A stretch of DNA of 40,206 bases from a virus: the IMG/VR virus record IMGVR_UViG_3300028372_000211, positions 1 through 40,206 of that record, one strand, 5' to 3'. Shown here one piece after another: positions 37,302 to 40,206 of the stretch. The position numbers and the translations under genes were made by a program. A model generated the notes under the pieces. The model ran no database searches. It had not been told where the DNA came from and worked only from the letters and a program-made list of their open reading frames with translations. The stretch's first letter is position 1. Every line of letters begins with the position of its first letter.

Positions 37302-40206
37302 CAGGCAGCTTACTAATACTTCCGCGTAAGAAATTAGCAATCGGATTGTCTGAATCTTTAAGAGCAACACCTTGTTCACTCCACAAACTTCCTGTTTTCC
37401 TCATCATTACAATTCTATCATTGTAAATTGTAGGGTTGTCAGGATCTCCTACGTTCGGAACTACTGTAATTGGTAACTCAGTAAGCTCTAAACTAACGTT
37501 GCCTGTGTTCGGATCTACTATAATATCAAATTCTTTCTCAACTGCTGCATCGCCTGCTGGGCTATCAGGTGCCGTAGCTTGGACAATGTCTCCATTGTCG
37601 TCTACCATATCGAATTGATACATCTGCATTGCGTTTTTACGCAGTCTTCTGCCGCCTACAAACACTTCGAAGAAGTCTCTATAGTTTTGACCTTGCTTGA
37701 GATCAAAGCCTGACAAGTTAAACACAGTGTCAAACACTGTAGAACTACCGTCGTTCTCAATCTCACGTGACTCAAGTTCGTCAGCATACGGAATATTCTT
37801 AGAGCTACTGTTGTCAAGAATAGCTGTACCTGCTGGATACTCGTCTTTTACTCCGGTGCCAAGCGTGCCGCGACGCAGTTGGCGCAACATATTGTTATTA
37901 GTATCTCTTACAAAGTACTCAATACGCTCGCCGTCCACAAAGACAATGCCGGGCTTGTTTGCACTCTTGCTTGGCACAGGTAGCTTGCTAGCGTCTAGCA
38001 CCTCCATATACAAGTCGTCTGGTAATAGTGACTCAGTAAGTTCTTGTCCCAGGTCGTTGTCGTACCTCTTGTAGTGTGTTCTGTTAAGAATATCTTTAAA
38101 CTTAGTCCAAGCCATGCGTGGCGACTGAATTGGTGCGCTGAAGTGCAAGATCTCTAACTCGTCGTCGATGTCGAGGCCATCTGTTAAGAACAGTACTCGT
38201 CTGTCTGCTGACAGTGTGTAGTCTTCTGACGGAGTTAATAGCTTGCCGTTAACTGCTACCCAAACATACTGGACACCGGCTGCTGTATTACGCAACTCAA
38301 TCTTGCCGCTTCTAAGTTCATTGTATGCATCTTCAGCGGCTTCGTTCAATGTTAGTGCACTTCTTTCAAGGACGCTATAGCTATACCTATCTGCATCTAG
38401 TACGTCGTGATTCGAGAACTGGTACACATTTACAACTGATCCAAGAGTTGGTTCTTCAGTGAACTGAAGCTCGTTACCATCTATGAAGTAATCAGCATCG
38501 CCTGTATAGTAAACTGTCAACACATCGCCTAGAACAAATGCTGTTGAGTCAAGTCTTACGCTACTTCTTGGGAAGTCAACAATAAAGTCTACGTTTCTTC
38601 TAAGCTCAACGTTGTTGTTGAATACTCTTACTTGTGAAGGCGAGATAGTACGCTGCGGAATTTGGAACGTATCTAACTGGTACTCGACTACGTTTGCATC
38701 TTCGACAACAAACTCTTTAGAGTAACCTGGACTCTTAATAAACCCATCTAGCTCGACTAGCACAAAGAACTCTACTGGCTCTTGCTCAATAGGCTCTTGA
38801 GTCAAGTTGTAAGCCGAACTATCTTCAACTACGGTAAACGTATCTTTCAACACTCTGCTGTAGCTTCGAATGTCACTCTGCGGATCAGTAATCACATATT
38901 CAATAACAGAGCCCTGTGCAGGTGCTACTGCAAATTGAATAACAAGACGGCTGTCCTCTTCTACAGTAACTACTTCTGGCGATGTAACTCTAACACCGTT
39001 TACCAGAACCAATGTTGAGAAACTCTCCTGGAAGCGCACTGCTGTGACAAAGTCTGTTGTTGACCCGTCTGCTTCGATAACATTGGTGTTAAGAACGTTG
39101 TTACCAGACATGCCAACAGTTAAGATAGTTAGCCTCTGCTGGTCTGCCAGCACTGGATCAAATGTAACTGTTAGGTCAGCATAGTTGATTGTATACAGCG
39201 AATCGTCGAGTATGTCACCGTCGACTTTAACTATGACTGCGTCTAGACTGTTTGGCCTAATGCCTATGCTGTAAGTGTCGGTTGTGCCGTCGGCAATGTA
39301 AGACTGATTGATAATCTCACCTTGGCCGTCACCTAAACGCTTAAACACCTTGATGTTAACTGTGTCGAGGACTTGACCTGGCACCATCTCTTCTGGTCCA
39401 GCACTTGTAGTCGGAGTAACAAAGTTATCACCGTCAACAATTATATCCTCGGCGTTAAGGCCAGTAGCGTTACCGTAGTCAAGGCGTCCGCCTGTTAACT
39501 GAGTATCAAAGCTATCTGGGTCCGGAGCAAAGCTGCCGTCTGACGTTGTCTTGCGAATAATAAACACGTCGCCGTCGTCTGCCGGGATGTCCCACTCACC
39601 TAAGTTTACAATTGTAGTACTGCCGTCGCCTACTAGCGTAGGAATCAATGCGTCTTCGTTAGTAACAACAGACGAAGTATCAAACGCTGGATCATCTATG
39701 CGAGTACCGTTCTTGTATACGTTATACTCAACGTTGTCTTCCAACGGAGTGTCTAGCTCCAGTATAATCGTACTTCCGTCTGGACGGAATACTAGATCCT
39801 CATAAGTGGTGTCATATACGTCCCATCCTCCGACGGACCAAGCATCGTTGTTCCAACCAGTAGCAGTATCAAAGTCGAAGCTCTTAACCTCAACGCCACC
39901 GTAGTCAACACCTGTCATCAACTGAGGAATGTCAATACCTGGCATACCACTTGTTGGAGCGTATAGGTATTCTATTCTGTCAGCAGCATTCAGCAACTCT
40001 GGTGACTTTTTGTAGTCAACAATAATAGTCTCACCTGCCAATGGCGGATTAACAAATTCAATCTGGCCATTGTATCGAGTGTACGACAGGCTACTGTCAA
40101 CAACGTTTCTAAAGCTGTACTCGCTTCTCAAAACCTCTTCGCCGTTTCTAGTGATCTCAACGTTATTGGTTTTCAAGTCCATTGGCCAGTCAAGGTCAAA
40201 TACTAC
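37297..40206 (-). CDS. Large structural protein (5' partial)
   Basis: 969 codons are visible (minus strand, 40206 to 37297). The frame is still open at the window edge, with eight codons before the ATG at 40182, so the real start probably lies outside the window. The protein is built of repeated short beta units with VxxVDY or VxVxxNG-like strands and frequent YTLxxD and GDxLTVYYTGD segments. This gives an elongated, domain-repeat virion protein, perhaps a fibre connector or baseplate wedge part. The unit FxxExFVVLVxLDG recurs in degenerate form. No enzyme motif is visible. Identity in the T4 scheme cannot be given. Confidence 0.75.
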   Translation of the reverse strand, partial: VVFDLDWPMDLKTNNVEITRNGEEVLRSEYSFRNVVDSSLSYTRYNGQIEFVNPPLAGETIIVDYKKSPELLNAADRIEYLYAPTSGMPGIDIPQLMTGVDYGGVEVKSFDFDTATGWNNDAWSVGGWDVYDTTYEDLVFRPDGSTIILELDTPLEDNVEYNVYKNGTRIDDPAFDTSSVVTNEDALIPTLVGDGSTTIVNLGEWDIPADDGDVFIIRKTTSDGSFAPDPDSFDTQLTGGRLDYGNATGLNAEDIIVDGDNFVTPTTSAGPEEMVPGQVLDTVNIKVFKRLGDGQGEIINQSYIADGTTDTYSIGIRPNSLDAVIVKVDGDILDDSLYTINYADLTVTFDPVLADQQRLTILTVGMSGNNVLNTNVIEADGSTTDFVTAVRFQESFSTLVLVNGVRVTSPEVVTVEEDSRLVIQFAVAPAQGSVIEYVITDPQSDIRSYSRVLKDTFTVVEDSSAYNLTQEPIEQEPVEFFVLVELDGFIKSPGYSKEFVVEDANVVEYQLDTFQIPQRTISPSQVRVFNNNVELRRNVDFIVDFPRSSVRLDSTAFVLGDVLTVYYTGDADYFIDGNELQFTEEPTLGSVVNVYQFSNHDVLDADRYSYSVLERSALTLNEAAEDAYNELRSGKIELRNTAAGVQYVWVAVNGKLLTPSEDYTLSADRRVLFLTDGLDIDDELEILHFSAPIQSPRMAWTKFKDILNRTHYKRYDNDLGQELTESLLPDDLYMEVLDASKLPVPSKSANKPGIVFVDGERIEYFVRDTNNNMLRQLRRGTLGTGVKDEYPAGTAILDNSSSKNIPYADELESREIENDGSSTVFDTVFNLSGFDLKQGQNYRDFFEVFVGGRRLRKNAMQMYQFDMVDDNGDIVQATAPDSPAGDAAVEKEFDIIVDPNTGNVSLELTELPITVVPNVGDPDNPTIYNDRIVMMRKTGSLWSEQGVALKDSDNPIANFLRGSISKLPE

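Noticed and set aside
1-40206. tRNA genes, CRISPR arrays, IS ends or attachment sites
   Set aside because: No cloverleaf with a TTCRA arm, no regular spacer repeats, and no transposase or integrase protein were seen in any intergenic gap.

Overview
The window looks like part of a T4-like marine myovirus genome (cyanomyovirus or pelagimyovirus type). The right end (30151-40206, minus strand) carries five structural genes. Three of them are tail-fibre-like proteins sharing one N-terminal module, and one of those has a phage tail-collar domain. The left edge (1-933) is the end of a repeat protein that looks like a virion or adhesion protein. Several operons begin downstream of NATAAATA, the T4 late-promoter octamer TATAAATA in its relaxed marine form. 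Genes are packed with ATGA, TAATG or GTGA overlaps. I see no tRNA, CRISPR, IS element, integrase or origin. No intergenic stretch exceeds 100 bases. The host cannot be named from this sequence.

Between the two structural edges lies about 29 kb of accessory genes in short operons that alternate in strand. Plus: 1806-2992, 6688-9894, 12423-15356, 21992-25230. Minus: 930-1796, 2989-6637, 9902-12336, 15333-21913, 25222-30096. Operons diverge from tiny promoter gaps and converge on touching or overlapping stop codons. Two of the five convergent ends form perfect hairpins.

The island holds seven radical SAM proteins. Three have an N-terminal Cys cluster, three have a C-terminal GWxC-type Cys region, and one is SPASM-like. 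It also holds ten small HxD...H proteins of the 2-oxoglutarate/Fe(II) oxygenase or Asp/Asn beta-hydroxylase kind, one TauD-like protein, a class I methyltransferase, a short SDR, a GNAT-like protein, a UDP-sugar-dehydrogenase-like protein, a half-length DegT/DnrJ/EryC1-type PLP protein, a StrB/AGAT-like amidinotransferase, five glycosyltransferase-like proteins, a degenerate kinase-like protein, and a twice-occurring pair of unknown genes (a small protein of 82-85 aa plus a larger one of 227-252 aa).

My reading, which is inference, is that this is a phage-borne late-expressed modification or biosynthesis island. The sugar half (dehydrogenase, PLP protein, amidinotransferase, glycosyltransferases) could make and attach an unusual aminated or guanidinylated sugar. 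The radical SAM and oxygenase half could carry out C-H chemistry on a peptide, glycan or small molecule. The repeated small-plus-large cassette is the best candidate for a substrate and carrier or recognition system, because each copy lies beside a radical SAM gene. No substrate can be proved from sequence alone.

Regulation is unusually readable. The structural genes and some island genes have a late box about 25-30 bases before a start codon with a Shine-Dalgarno. Four island operons instead have the box only 4-5 bases before ATG and no Shine-Dalgarno, which would give leaderless mRNAs. The 30096 operon has a sigma70-like promoter inside a hairpin whose other arm holds the ribosome-binding site.
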